64,000 bases of DNA, taken from the NCBI GenBank assembly GCA_020633335.1, contig JACKDU010000002.1, positions 434,001-498,000 on the forward strand, written 5' to 3'. Within the stretch, counting starts at the first letter, position 1; each line of letters opens with the position of its first letter. Positions 56,003 to 64,000 of the stretch are shown here, in pieces. This stretch comes from Myxococcales bacterium. Its GTDB lineage: Bacteria > Myxococcota_A > Polyangia > Nannocystales > Nannocystaceae. The notes beneath the pieces were generated by a model that ran no database searches, was not told the origin of the DNA, and saw nothing but the letters and a program-made list of their open reading frames with translations. The position numbers and the translations under genes were made by a program.

Positions 56003-57616
56003 ATGCCCATTGCGACGACCGTCCACCAAAGCCGGACCCTGGTGATCGGCAGCGGGCTCGCCGGCCTCTACTTCGCCCTCGAGGTCGCCGACCGGGGCCC
56101 GGTGACCGTCCTGACCAAGCACCGCCGGGACTCGAGCAACACGAGCTGGGCGCAGGGGGGGATCTCGGCGGTCTTCGCCGACGACGACTCGCTCGCTGGC
56201 CACGTCGAGGACACGCTCCGGGTCGGCGCCGGCCTCTGCCACCGCGACATGGTGATGCACGCGGTCGAGCTCGGCCCCGATCTCGTCCGCCGCCTCGTCG
56301 ATCGCTACGGCGTCCGCTTCGACCACGAGGGCGACGACGAGAAGGCCCCCTTCGCGCTCGGGCGCGAGGGCGGCCACTCTCACCGCCGGGTGGTCCACCA
56401 CCGCGACACCACCGGCGCCGAGATCCAGCGCGCGCTGATCGCGGCCGCGGCCGCCCACCCGAACATCACCGTGATCGAGCACTACACGGTGATCGACCTC
56501 CTGAGCTGGTCGAAGGTCGACGGCTCCAGGGGCTGCTTCGGGGTCTACGCGCTCGACAACCGCAGCGGCCTGGTCGAGGCCTTCGTCGCCCCGGTGACCG
56601 TCCTCGCCACCGGCGGCGCCGGCCGGGTCTACCGCTACACCTCGAACCCCGACGTCGCCACCGGCGACGGGGTGGCGATGGCGTACCGGATCGGCGCGCC
56701 GGTGGCCAACCTCGAGTTCATGCAGTTCCACCCGACCTGCCTCTACCACCCCGAGGCCAACACCTTCCTGATCTCGGAGGCGCTGCGGGGCGAGGGCGGG
56801 ATCCTCCGGCGCAAGGACGGCAGCGATCTGATGAAGGGGCGGCACCCGATGGGCTCGCTCGCCCCCCGCGACGTGGTCGCCCGGGAGATCGACGCCGAGC
56901 TCAAGCGATCGGGTCAGCGCTGCGTGTTCCTCGACATGACCCACCTCGACGGGGCGTTCCTCCAGGAGCGCTTCCCGGCGATCTTCGCCCGCTGCCTCTC
57001 GCTCGGGATCGACCTCCGCGAGGAGCCGATCCCGGTGGTCCCGGCCGCCCACTACATGTGCGGCGGCGTCGTCGTCGATCACCAGGGGCGGACCGCGATC
57101 CCCGGCCTCATGGCGATCGGCGAGGTGGCGATGAGCGGCCTCCACGGCGCCTGCCGCCTCGCCTCCAACAGCCTCCTCGAGGCGGTCGTCCTCGCCCACG
57201 GCGCGGCCTCGGTCGCCGACGAGTTCGGCCGCGCGCCGCCGCTCAAGGTCGATCCCTGGAACGAGGGCGCGGCGGTCGACTCCGACGAGGCGGTGATGGT
57301 CACCGCCAACTGGGAGGAGGTCCGGGCGCTGATGTGGAACTTCGTCGGCATCGTCCGCTCGGACAAGCGCCTCGAGCGGGCGCGCCGGCGGATCGAGCTG
57401 ATCAGCGAGGAGATCCTCGAGTACTACTGGCGCTTTCGGGTGACCCGCGACATCGTCGAGCTCCGCAACATCTCGCTCTGCGGCCACCTGATCATCGAAT
57501 GCGCGCGCCGCCGACAGGAGTCGCGGGGGCTCCACTACACCCTCGACTATCCGGAGACCCGCGAGGAGCTCGCCCGCGACACGGTGATCGACAAGAGCTG
57601 CGGCCCCGAGACATGA
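56003..57616 (+). CDS. nadB: L-aspartate oxidase
   Basis: The 537-residue flavoenzyme makes iminoaspartate for NAD synthesis. It has the FAD fold TLVIGSGLAGLYFALEV, NTSWAQGGISAVF, the REGGHSHRRVVHH segment, EFMQFHPTCLY, ALRGEGGILRR, PAAHYMCGGVVVDHQG and the GACRLASNSLLEAVVLAH C-terminal motif. The start at 56003 leaves the dinucleotide motif at about residue 13, as usual. nadA and nadC are not in the window. Confidence 0.95.
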   Translation: MPIATTVHQSRTLVIGSGLAGLYFALEVADRGPVTVLTKHRRDSSNTSWAQGGISAVFADDDSLAGHVEDTLRVGAGLCHRDMVMHAVELGPDLVRRLVDRYGVRFDHEGDDEKAPFALGREGGHSHRRVVHHRDTTGAEIQRALIAAAAAHPNITVIEHYTVIDLLSWSKVDGSRGCFGVYALDNRSGLVEAFVAPVTVLATGGAGRVYRYTSNPDVATGDGVAMAYRIGAPVANLEFMQFHPTCLYHPEANTFLISEALRGEGGILRRKDGSDLMKGRHPMGSLAPRDVVAREIDAELKRSGQRCVFLDMTHLDGAFLQERFPAIFARCLSLGIDLREEPIPVVPAAHYMCGGVVVDHQGRTAIPGLMAIGEVAMSGLHGACRLASNSLLEAVVLAHGAASVADEFGRAPPLKVDPWNEGAAVDSDEAVMVTANWEEVRALMWNFVGIVRSDKRLERARRRIELISEEILEYYWRFRVTRDIVELRNISLCGHLIIECARRRQESRGLHYTLDYPETREELARDTVIDKSCGPET

Positions 57617-58284
57617 TCGCCCCCTCTCCAGGTCTCCGGGCCGCCCTCGCGATTGGCCTCGCGATCGGCCTCGTCGCCACCCTGCCGGGTTGCGCCGGCC
57701 GCGGCCATCGCTCACCGGAGGCGCTCCGCGAGGCCTACGCCGCCGCCCTCGAGCGCGACGATCCCGACGCCGCCTACGCCCTCCTCGCCCCCGAGGTCCA
57801 GGCGCGGATGAGCCGCGAGCAATTCACCGCCCGCTGGCGCGATCAGGCGGCCGACCGCGAGGCCGCGGCCGCCGATCTCGCGGCCCTGCCGGCCGATCTG
57901 CGGGCCCCGCTGGCGCGCGGGACGACGATCCACAGCAACGGCGCGGTCCTCCAGTGGACGGTCGCCGGCGGCGACTACCTGGTCGTCAGCGGGCTCCCCG
58001 CGCTCGCCGATCGGGCGACCCCCGCCGAGGCGATCCGCGCGTTCATCGCGGCGGTTCGGGGGGCTGATCTCGCGGCCCTCGAGGCGGTGCTCGCGGACGA
58101 GCTGCGGGCGCGGATCGCCGACGAGTGGGAGGCGCGGGTGAGCGCGATCGAGGCCCGCCTGGAGGAGCCTGGAGCCATTGAGCTGAGCCCGGACAGCCGG
58201 CAGGCACGCCTCCGCTACGACAAGGGGCGCTCGATCGCCCTCGAGCAGCACCCGGACGGCTGGAAGATCACCTCATTTCAGTGA
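57613..58284 (+). CDS. Hypothetical lipoprotein
   Basis: The 223-residue protein has a lipobox LVATLPGCAGRG (Cys about 27). It is followed by SPEALREAYAAALERDDPDAAYALLAPEVQ and a second similar segment (ATPAEAIRAFIAAVRGADLAALEAVLAD), so there are two short helical repeats that resemble NTF2/SnoaL-like modules. The strand-rich part GAVLQWTVAGGDYLVVSG lies between them. The start overlaps nadB by four bases. No name can be given. Confidence 0.75.
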   Translation: MIAPSPGLRAALAIGLAIGLVATLPGCAGRGHRSPEALREAYAAALERDDPDAAYALLAPEVQARMSREQFTARWRDQAADREAAAADLAALPADLRAPLARGTTIHSNGAVLQWTVAGGDYLVVSGLPALADRATPAEAIRAFIAAVRGADLAALEAVLADELRARIADEWEARVSAIEARLEEPGAIELSPDSRQARLRYDKGRSIALEQHPDGWKITSFQ

Positions 58285-58534
58285 CAAACGCCGTCTCGTG
58301 AGCTTTGCCCGGTCGCGGCGCCTGGATCGCCGGCTGATTGTTGCTATCACCAGGCGACAAGCGCCCCAGGCGGGCGATTGCGCGCACTCCACGCTCCTTG
58401 CTCCAGGGTGACGAGCGACCCCGCGCAGGCCCCGCTACCCCCCTTCCGGCGGCGACCCCGCCACCATCGGTGGACGAGATTGCCCATCGCCGGCAAAAGG
58501 GTCAAAATGGCGCACGTCTGTTGGAGGAAAAGTG

Positions 58535-59023
<489 letters not shown>

Positions 59024-59039
59024 GCTCCGGGGCACCACC

Positions 59040-59567
59040 GTGGCCAGCGAACAGAACGAGTACACCGACATCCAGATCTGCACCCTCCCCTGGGACCAGG
59101 TCGAGTGCGACGCCTTCGTCTGCCCGACCAATTCGGAGGGTTCGATGAGCCAATTCCCGGCCTCGAAGATCCGTGACCTCGCCGGCCCGGGGATCGAGGA
59201 GCAGGTCCGCCCCCACACCCCGCTGGCCATCGGCGCCGCCTTCGTCAGCGGCGCCGGCCGGATGCGCGCGCACCACCTGATCCACGTCCCCAACACCGAC
59301 AAGCCCGGCGGCAAGGTTCAGGTGGAGGACGTCCTCCGGGCGACCGCGGCCGTCCTCGTCGCCGCCCGGGTCAAGGGCTTCACGACCATCGCCATGCCGC
59401 TGATGGGCGCGTTCGAGAGCGGGATCCCGGCCGAGGAGGCCGCGCGGGCGATCCACTCCGAGTTCAAGTCGTTCCGCGGCGAGCGCCCGCTCAAGGTCTT
59501 CCTCATGGCCCGCGACGCCAACGACGTCGAGGTCTTTGAGGTCGCCATCGACGGCGGCCCGCCCTGA
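59040..59567 (+). CDS. Macro-domain (ADP-ribose-binding) protein
   Basis: The 175-residue protein with GTG start has the macro-domain plan: VECDAFVCPTNSEGSM (the adenine/ribose-binding strand), AFVSGAGRMRAHHLIHVP, then TIAMPLMGAFESGIPAEEAAR. These loops bind ADP-ribose or remove it from proteins. It starts 17 bases after cdnL and may be co-expressed. The typical Asn residues are changed in part, so binding rather than catalysis may be its role. Confidence 0.82.
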   Translation: MASEQNEYTDIQICTLPWDQVECDAFVCPTNSEGSMSQFPASKIRDLAGPGIEEQVRPHTPLAIGAAFVSGAGRMRAHHLIHVPNTDKPGGKVQVEDVLRATAAVLVAARVKGFTTIAMPLMGAFESGIPAEEAARAIHSEFKSFRGERPLKVFLMARDANDVEVFEVAIDGGPP

Positions 59568-59622
59568 TCTGACCCTGATCCGACCCTGACCCGACGCCCG
59601 CGAACGCCCTGACGATCCCGCA

Positions 59623-60006
59623 GTGGCCGCCGAAGAGACCCTCCTGACGGCGCTCGTCCTCCTCGGCGCGGGCGCGCTCGTCGGTCGGCTGAGCCGCCGC
59701 AGCGGCGAAGCGAGCGACGACGCCCCCCTCGTCCGCCTCTCGACGCGCGGCGACCGGGGGGCGGCCGAGCTCCCGTGGACCACCCTACGGGCGGCGATCG
59801 GCGGCGGCGCGATCGCCCTCCTCGCCCTCGCCGCCCTCCCAGTGATCGTCAGCGCCGGACTCCCGGCCTGCGAGGGTCGGGGCGCGACCGCCTGCACCCC
59901 CGGCGAGCCCCTCGGCGCGGCCGCGTGGATCATCCTCGGCCTCGCCGCCCTGCCGCTGGTGCTCGGCCTCTGGGACGACCTCCGGGCGATCGGCGAGCGC
60001 GGATGA
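59623..60006 (+). CDS. Small membrane protein before the NuoH-like fusion
   Basis: The 127-residue protein (GTG start) has three hydrophobic segments: LTALVLLGAGALVGRL at the N-terminus, GGGAIALLALAALPVIVSAG in the middle and AAWIILGLAALPLVLGLW near the C-terminus. I recognise no family. Its stop overlaps the next gene's start as ATGA. The pair is probably one functional unit. Confidence 0.72.
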   Translation: MAAEETLLTALVLLGAGALVGRLSRRSGEASDDAPLVRLSTRGDRGAAELPWTTLRAAIGGGAIALLALAALPVIVSAGLPACEGRGATACTPGEPLGAAAWIILGLAALPLVLGLWDDLRAIGERG

Positions 60007-61265
60007 GGAGACCTGGCCCAAGGGCAATCTTCCGCCCAGGCCAGCGCTCGGTCGGGACCAGGCGCTTGCTCGGGCTCGGGCTCGCGGCAGCGCTCGCGGT
60101 CGGGTGCGCTCCCGACGAGCCGGTGCGCGTGACCCCGTCGATCCTCTACTTCGACGCCGCCCACCCCTCACGCACCCTGACGCTCCGCAACGCCGGCGCC
60201 TCCGAGGTCGCGCTCGCGCGCGTCCGCCTCGACACCCGCACCCCCGACTGGGGCTCCTTCGTCCTCACCGACGCGGCGCTCCCCCGGAGCGTGCCCGCGG
60301 GCGGCGAGGTCGAGCTCCACCTCCGCGCCGACACCAAGCACTTCGTCAGCGAGCACGCCCACGGCGAGCCCCCCCACTACCGCCGGGGCCGCAGCCGCCT
60401 CCTCCTCCAGGCGGATGGCGCGAGGGCGATCGAGCTCCGCTTCGAGCCCCCGCCGACCCCGGGCCTCGCCCTCCAGCTCGGTCGCCTCGGGACCCTCGCG
60501 GCCGCGCTCGCCCTCCTCGTCGCCCTCCGCCGGCGACGGCCCGCGAGCGCGCCGGTCCCCTGGGCCCTCCTCGTCGCCGTGGCGATCCTGCCCTGGGGCC
60601 CACCGCTCTGCGTCGACCAGGTCGGCGCACGCCTCGGCCGCGCTGCCCTCGAGCAGTGCGCGCTCGGCCACGGAGGCGCGCCCCTGGTCCTCGCCCCGAC
60701 CGAGCTCGGCGTCGGCCTCGGCCTCGCTCTCCTCCTCCTGGTCGACCTCGCCCGCTGGGGCGCGGCGGCCCGCGACTCGGCGCCCGCGAGCGCCCTCCGC
60801 AGCGGGGCCCGCTCGCTCCTCGCCGACCTCGCGCTCCTCCTCGCGATCGCGCCGGCCCTCGCCGGCGCCGACGTCCTCGCCGTCGACGCCCTGGCCCTCG
60901 CCCAGGAGGACGCCTGGGGGGTCATCCGCCACCCGATCGCCGCCCTCCTCGCCCTCGCCGCGGCCGCCCTCCGGGGCTCCGCTGCCTCGCGCGTCGGCGC
61001 CGACGATCTCGGGATCGCGGCCCTCCTCACGCTCGTCTTCTTCGGCGGCTGGACCCCCCCGCCCGGGCTCCCCTTCACCGCCCTTCCCCATGGGCTGATG
61101 CTCGCGCTCGGCGTCGTCCTCACCCTGGGCAAGAGCGCCGCGATCGCCCTCGGGATCGCCGCGCTCCGCCGCCGCTTGCCAGCGACGCTGGCCGCCCGGG
61201 CGCTCGGGCCCCTCCTCACGCTGGCACTCCTCACACTCGTCGTGACCGCCCTCGTTCGCAGCTGA
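60003..61265 (+). CDS. Lipoprotein Ig-like domain fused to NuoH-like membrane domain
   Basis: The 420-residue protein has signal peptide LLGLGLAAALAVGCAPDEP (lipid Cys about 36). Residues about 40-150 resemble an Ig-like HYDIN/ASPM domain (VTPSILYFDAAHPSRTLTL). The remaining 270 residues form about eight membrane helices. Segments there echo complex I subunit NuoH: LRSGARSLLADLALLLAIAPA with VLAVDALALAQ (compare the SYE-like helix), and LVFFGGWTPPPGLPF. The quinone-site ETNRxPFD motif is missing. NuoH kinship is therefore tentative, and electron transfer is unlikely. Confidence 0.65.
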   Translation: MRRPGPRAIFRPGQRSVGTRRLLGLGLAAALAVGCAPDEPVRVTPSILYFDAAHPSRTLTLRNAGASEVALARVRLDTRTPDWGSFVLTDAALPRSVPAGGEVELHLRADTKHFVSEHAHGEPPHYRRGRSRLLLQADGARAIELRFEPPPTPGLALQLGRLGTLAAALALLVALRRRRPASAPVPWALLVAVAILPWGPPLCVDQVGARLGRAALEQCALGHGGAPLVLAPTELGVGLGLALLLLVDLARWGAAARDSAPASALRSGARSLLADLALLLAIAPALAGADVLAVDALALAQEDAWGVIRHPIAALLALAAAALRGSAASRVGADDLGIAALLTLVFFGGWTPPPGLPFTALPHGLMLALGVVLTLGKSAAIALGIAALRRRLPATLAARALGPLLTLALLTLVVTALVRS

Positions 61266-61312
61266 TCACGCCCACCGGCGCGCCGTATTCTCACGGCTCC
61301 GTGGGCACCTTT

Positions 61313-61359
61313 GGCGGCCGCTCGCGTCCGCCGCGCGCGCCGCCGCCGTAGCTTTTTTT
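61313..61359 (+). terminator. Possible Rho-independent terminator
   Basis: GGCGGC at 61313-61318 can pair with GCCGCC near 61339-61347, and T7 lies at 61353-61359. It would end the transcript of the preceding two genes. Confidence 0.5.
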
Positions 61360-61513
61360 CCAGGCGGGTGATACGTTGCGCCGGCGAGCCTCAGTAGGCC
61401 CTCTGGCGAACACGGATGGTGAAGCAGACGGTCAACGACAGCCGACGAGAGCCAGCCGGACCCACCGGTCGCGCCGGGGACTGTGCTCTCGCCGACATGC
61501 GAGGGATCACTTG

Positions 61514-62281
61514 ATGCCGACGACGATCGCCCAAATTGGGGGCTTCGAGCTCTGGGACATCCTGCAGCTCGCGCAGACCTCGCGCATGTCGGTCAAGCTC
61601 TCGGTCGAGTCGCCGCATGGCAGCGGAGCGATGTTCTTCGAGGGCGGCAACCTCCGCCACGCGATCGCCGGCGACAACGTCGGCGACGAGGCGGTCGACA
61701 AGATGCTCGAGTGGCGCGAGGGCTCGGTCTCCTCGTCGCAGCTCCCGAACGAGACCCCACAGACCGTCACCAAGTCGTCGATCACCGCGCTCCTGATGGA
61801 CCGCGCGCGGGTCCGCGACGAGGAGGAGCGGCAGAACCCGCGGGCGGCCGCGCAGCCCGAGCCCGAGGTCCTGCCGGATGAGCCGATCCCCGAGCTCAAC
61901 ATCGACATCGAGACCGTCCGCGGGCTCCTCCACGAGGTCGACGAGCAGCTCGGCGGCGCCTTGATCGGCAGCGCGGTGATCTCCAAGGCGACCGGCATGT
62001 CGATCGCCGGGATCAACTCGCCGACCCGCTCCTCCGCGCTCTTCAATCACCTCTCCGAGCAGCTCCACAACGCGCTCGCGCGGGCTGAGGACGCGCCGGC
62101 CAAGGGCGTCCGTCAGTTCGTGATCGAGGGCGACAACGGGATCTTCATCTTCGTGATCGAGATCGACGATCGCCACCGCTGGGCGATGACGCTCGACGGG
62201 GCCCGGACCCAGCTCGGCCTGGTCTTCTCGTTCATCATCCCCGACATCCTCCCGCGCCTGACCAGCGCGCTCGGGGGATAG
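61514..62281 (+). CDS. DUF4388 plus roadblock/LC7 domain protein
   Basis: The 255-residue protein starts MPTTIAQIGGFELWDIL; a longer frame from 61376 has no domain-like sequence. Residues about 1-100 match DUF4388 (LWDILQLAQTSRMSVKLSV, GAMFFEGGNLRHAIAGDNVG). Residues about 135-255 form a roadblock domain (VRGLLHEVDEQLGGALIGSA, FVIEGDNGIFIFVIEID). Roadblock proteins such as MglB control small GTPases in motility and polarity. No GTPase gene lies next to it. DUF4388 is common in myxobacterial signalling proteins. Confidence 0.88.
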   Translation: MPTTIAQIGGFELWDILQLAQTSRMSVKLSVESPHGSGAMFFEGGNLRHAIAGDNVGDEAVDKMLEWREGSVSSSQLPNETPQTVTKSSITALLMDRARVRDEEERQNPRAAAQPEPEVLPDEPIPELNIDIETVRGLLHEVDEQLGGALIGSAVISKATGMSIAGINSPTRSSALFNHLSEQLHNALARAEDAPAKGVRQFVIEGDNGIFIFVIEIDDRHRWAMTLDGARTQLGLVFSFIIPDILPRLTSALGG

Positions 62282-62390
62282 CCGACGCGCCTTCGCCAGA
62301 GACGGGCGCGGGGCGGTGCCTCCCCGGGCACCGGCCGAGCAGCGATGAGGGCTGTCGCCGCGCCCAAGCCCTGCTACAAGAGGCGCCGCG

Positions 62391-62990
62391 ATGGTCTACA
62401 TCTCGAAGGTCTACACCAAGTTCGGCGACGACGGCCGGACGATGCTCGCCAACGGCGAGACCACCGACAAGGACTCCGCCCGGGTCATCGCCTACGGCGC
62501 GGTCGATGAGCTCAACGCGATCGTCGGCGGGGTCCGCCTCGAGATCGCGCGGGAGCCCGCCCGGGCCGACCACGCGAGCTTCTGCGATCACCTCGACGCC
62601 ATCCTCGAGCGGATCCAGCAGGAGCTCTTCGATCTCGGCGCCGAGCTCGCGCACCCCGGCGCGGCCGCCGGCGAGAGCAAGCTCAAGATCGAGGACCAGA
62701 TGATCCTCCGCCTCGAGACCGAGCTCGACGCGCTCAACGATCGACTCCTCCCGCTGCGCTCGTTCGTGCTCCCCGGCGGTGGGCCGATCGCCGTCGCCGC
62801 TCACCTCGCGCGGACCGTCTGCCGCCGGGCCGAGCGCGAGGCGGTGTCGCTCCGCCGGCTCGAACCCGTCCGCGGCGAGGCGATCCGCTACCTCAACCGC
62901 CTCAGCGACTTCTTCTTCGTCCTCGCGCGGGCGGCCGCCGCCGAATTCCACCGCCCCGAGGTCCTCTGGGACTCCCGCCGCCAGCGCTGA
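62391..62990 (+). CDS. Cobalamin adenosyltransferase, PduO type
   Basis: The 199-residue enzyme makes adenosylcobalamin from cob(I)alamin and ATP. Motifs: VYTKFGDDGRTMLANGE (ATP loop), VIAYGAVDELNAIVGGV, FVLPGGGPIAVAAHLART and CRRAEREAVSLRRLE, followed by AIRYLNRLSDFFFVLAR. This is the PduO pattern. It has no riboswitch upstream, unlike the B12 uptake operon at 28-35 kb. The 10 bases between it and the next small gene suggest co-transcription. Confidence 0.93.
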   Translation: MVYISKVYTKFGDDGRTMLANGETTDKDSARVIAYGAVDELNAIVGGVRLEIAREPARADHASFCDHLDAILERIQQELFDLGAELAHPGAAAGESKLKIEDQMILRLETELDALNDRLLPLRSFVLPGGGPIAVAAHLARTVCRRAEREAVSLRRLEPVRGEAIRYLNRLSDFFFVLARAAAAEFHRPEVLWDSRRQR

Positions 62991-63000
62991 CGAGCCGACG

Positions 63001-63219
63001 ATGACCGCCAAGCTCCGCAAATTCCGCTACGAGTTCCCGCCGACCGAGGCCCGCTTCATCGCCGCGCCGACGGCCGATGCGGCCGTCCTCTACATCCGCC
63101 GGGCCTACCCCCACAACACCCGCGACGTCCTCGCAACCCTCCGCGAGATTCCCCGCTGGCCGGAATTCTGGAAGACGCTCGATCATCAGGGGATGGTCCT
63201 GCCACCGAGCGACGACTAG
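63001..63219 (+). CDS. Small hypothetical protein (72 residues)
   Basis: The protein starts MTAKLRKFRYEFPPTEARF, ten bases after the adenosyltransferase stop. It is acidic-basic mixed, with IRRAYPHNTRDVLATLREIP and WPEFWKTLDHQG. No family is recognised. The open frame continues upstream inside the adenosyltransferase, which was excluded. Confidence 0.65.
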   Translation: MTAKLRKFRYEFPPTEARFIAAPTADAAVLYIRRAYPHNTRDVLATLREIPRWPEFWKTLDHQGMVLPPSDD

Positions 63220-63476
63220 CGCCTGGCGCCGCGAGCTTCGCCCGCGCTTCGCCGACATCGAAGTAGCTCGGTCGCGCCAGAGCCGTCGCAGACCTGTGAA
63301 CTCGCCTTCACAGGGGCCGATGCGAAATCGGGTGCACGCCTGGAATTGGCTTTCGCACGCGTTTTCGGGGGCCTCTGGGCTTGAGCTAGGCCGACGCCCT
63401 GCGCTACAGAGCATCCCGCGGCGGCTGGCCGCCGCCCGCCACTCTTTCCTCCTCTGCCAGCGCGATTCGACGGCCT

Positions 63477-64000
63477 ATGACCACCGCCAAGAGAGCAGCA
63501 TTCTTCCGCGCCGAGGGCGTCCTCCTGAGCCGCGGCGTGCTCGCTGCGACCGCCTACTACGCGGCCAACGCCCAGAAGTTCAGCGAGCGAGCCCTGCGAC
63601 TCGGGGTCGTCGCCCTCTCGGCGCCCCTCCAGGGCCTCCTCGGGCAGAACGATCGCACCCTCGCCAACCGCCTCGCCTTCCTCGCCGCCCGCGGGATGAG
63701 CGAGGACCGGCTCGCCGAGCTCGGGGAGGAGTACGCCGAGGACATGCTGAAGGACAAGATCCTCGACCAGGGGGTCGAGCTGATCAAGCGCGCCCGCGCC
63801 GAGGGCCACCGGATCGTCGTCCTCAGCGACAACATCGCCCAGATCATGGAGCCGCTCCTGCAGCACCTCCCGAAGATCGACGACCTCGTGTGCAACCACC
63901 TCGAGATCACCGACGGCGAGGCGACCGGCAAGCTCCTCGATCCGGTGATCGGCAGCCACGGCGACGGCAAGTGGGTGCAGGGCTACGCCGAGCGCCACGG
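63477..64000 (+). CDS. HAD-like protein, PSPase-type fold, catalytic motif degenerate (3' end cut)
   Basis: The ATG at 63477 opens at least 174 residues: MTTAKRAAFFRAEGVLLSRG. The usual HAD motif I, DxDGT, is replaced by FFRAEGVLL, so the nucleophile Asp is missing. Later parts fit the HAD-IB layout: the helical cap AYYAANAQKFSERALRLG, motif II-like HRIVVLSDNIAQIM and the CNHLEITDGEATGKLLDPV strand region. Loss of the Asp implies a pseudo-enzyme or a binding role. The gene continues beyond the window. The 257 bases before it hold no clear gene. Confidence 0.72.
   Translation, partial: MTTAKRAAFFRAEGVLLSRGVLAATAYYAANAQKFSERALRLGVVALSAPLQGLLGQNDRTLANRLAFLAARGMSEDRLAELGEEYAEDMLKDKILDQGVELIKRARAEGHRIVVLSDNIAQIMEPLLQHLPKIDDLVCNHLEITDGEATGKLLDPVIGSHGDGKWVQGYAERH

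Noticed and set aside
55931..57715. Minus-strand frame running through nadB into the SLT gene
   Set aside because: Only the part from 55930 down has signal peptide and SLT motifs; the rest is antisense to nadB.

Overview
The window is very GC-rich chromosomal DNA that fits a delta-type myxobacterium (Myxococcota), most likely of the Nannocystis/Enhygromyxa/Plesiocystis side. The signs are: many Ser/Thr/Gly-rich lipoproteins, one of them with tandem myxococcal Cys-rich 'CGDG..EECDDGN' repeats; a secreted protein ending in a MYXO-CTERM tail; a CdnL/CarD regulator; a regulatory PTS beside rpoN; and a DUF4388-roadblock protein. This placement is inferred from gene content. I saw no tRNA, rRNA, CRISPR array, insertion sequence or prophage. 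Both edges cut genes: a hotdog thioesterase at the left and a HAD-like protein at the right.

Layout. 1-10.5 kb: mostly plus-strand envelope and metabolic genes (sterol-desaturase-like enzyme, SMP-30-like lipoprotein, DUF2330/MYXO-CTERM protein, TetR regulator with a Coq4-like gene), with a minus-strand block (SDR39U1 epimerase, DUF190 protein, membrane protein). 10.5-25.8 kb: a long minus-strand block. Read 5' to 3' it runs TerB-like, rpoZ with a very acidic tail, accC, pyrG, rpoN, hpf, hprK, rapZ, EIIA-Man, HPr, EI, alpha/beta hydrolase, and a giant gluzincin/PD40/beta-barrel protein. The last six genes overlap by stop/start codons. HprK, HPr, EIIA and EI without any sugar permease suggest a phosphorelay that senses metabolism rather than imports sugar.

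27.7-35 kb: a metzincin lipoprotein is divergent from a cobalamin-riboswitch operon. The operon holds btuB, two tandem paralogous propeller-like lipoproteins, btuF and btuC, but no ATPase gene. The paired lipoproteins beside BtuB recall the Bacteroides BtuG cobalamin-capture lipoproteins and are the most interesting new candidates here. 35-46 kb: an M15-like lipoprotein, an SLT-like lipoprotein, a FabH-type synthase, an OmpA lipoprotein, a NYN-like protein, an M28-PDZ peptidase, sucCD, and the Cys-repeat lipoprotein.

46-64 kb: an acyltransferase-epimerase pair, several hypotheticals, an lspA-lgt-lspA lipoprotein-maturation cluster, pgsA, an AIM24-like gene, a lytic transglycosylase, nadB, cdnL with a macro-domain gene, an unusual lipoprotein fused to a NuoH-like membrane segment, the DUF4388-roadblock protein, a PduO-type cobalamin adenosyltransferase and the truncated HAD-like gene. 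Short hairpins built on a GACATGTC core recur in three intergenic regions.
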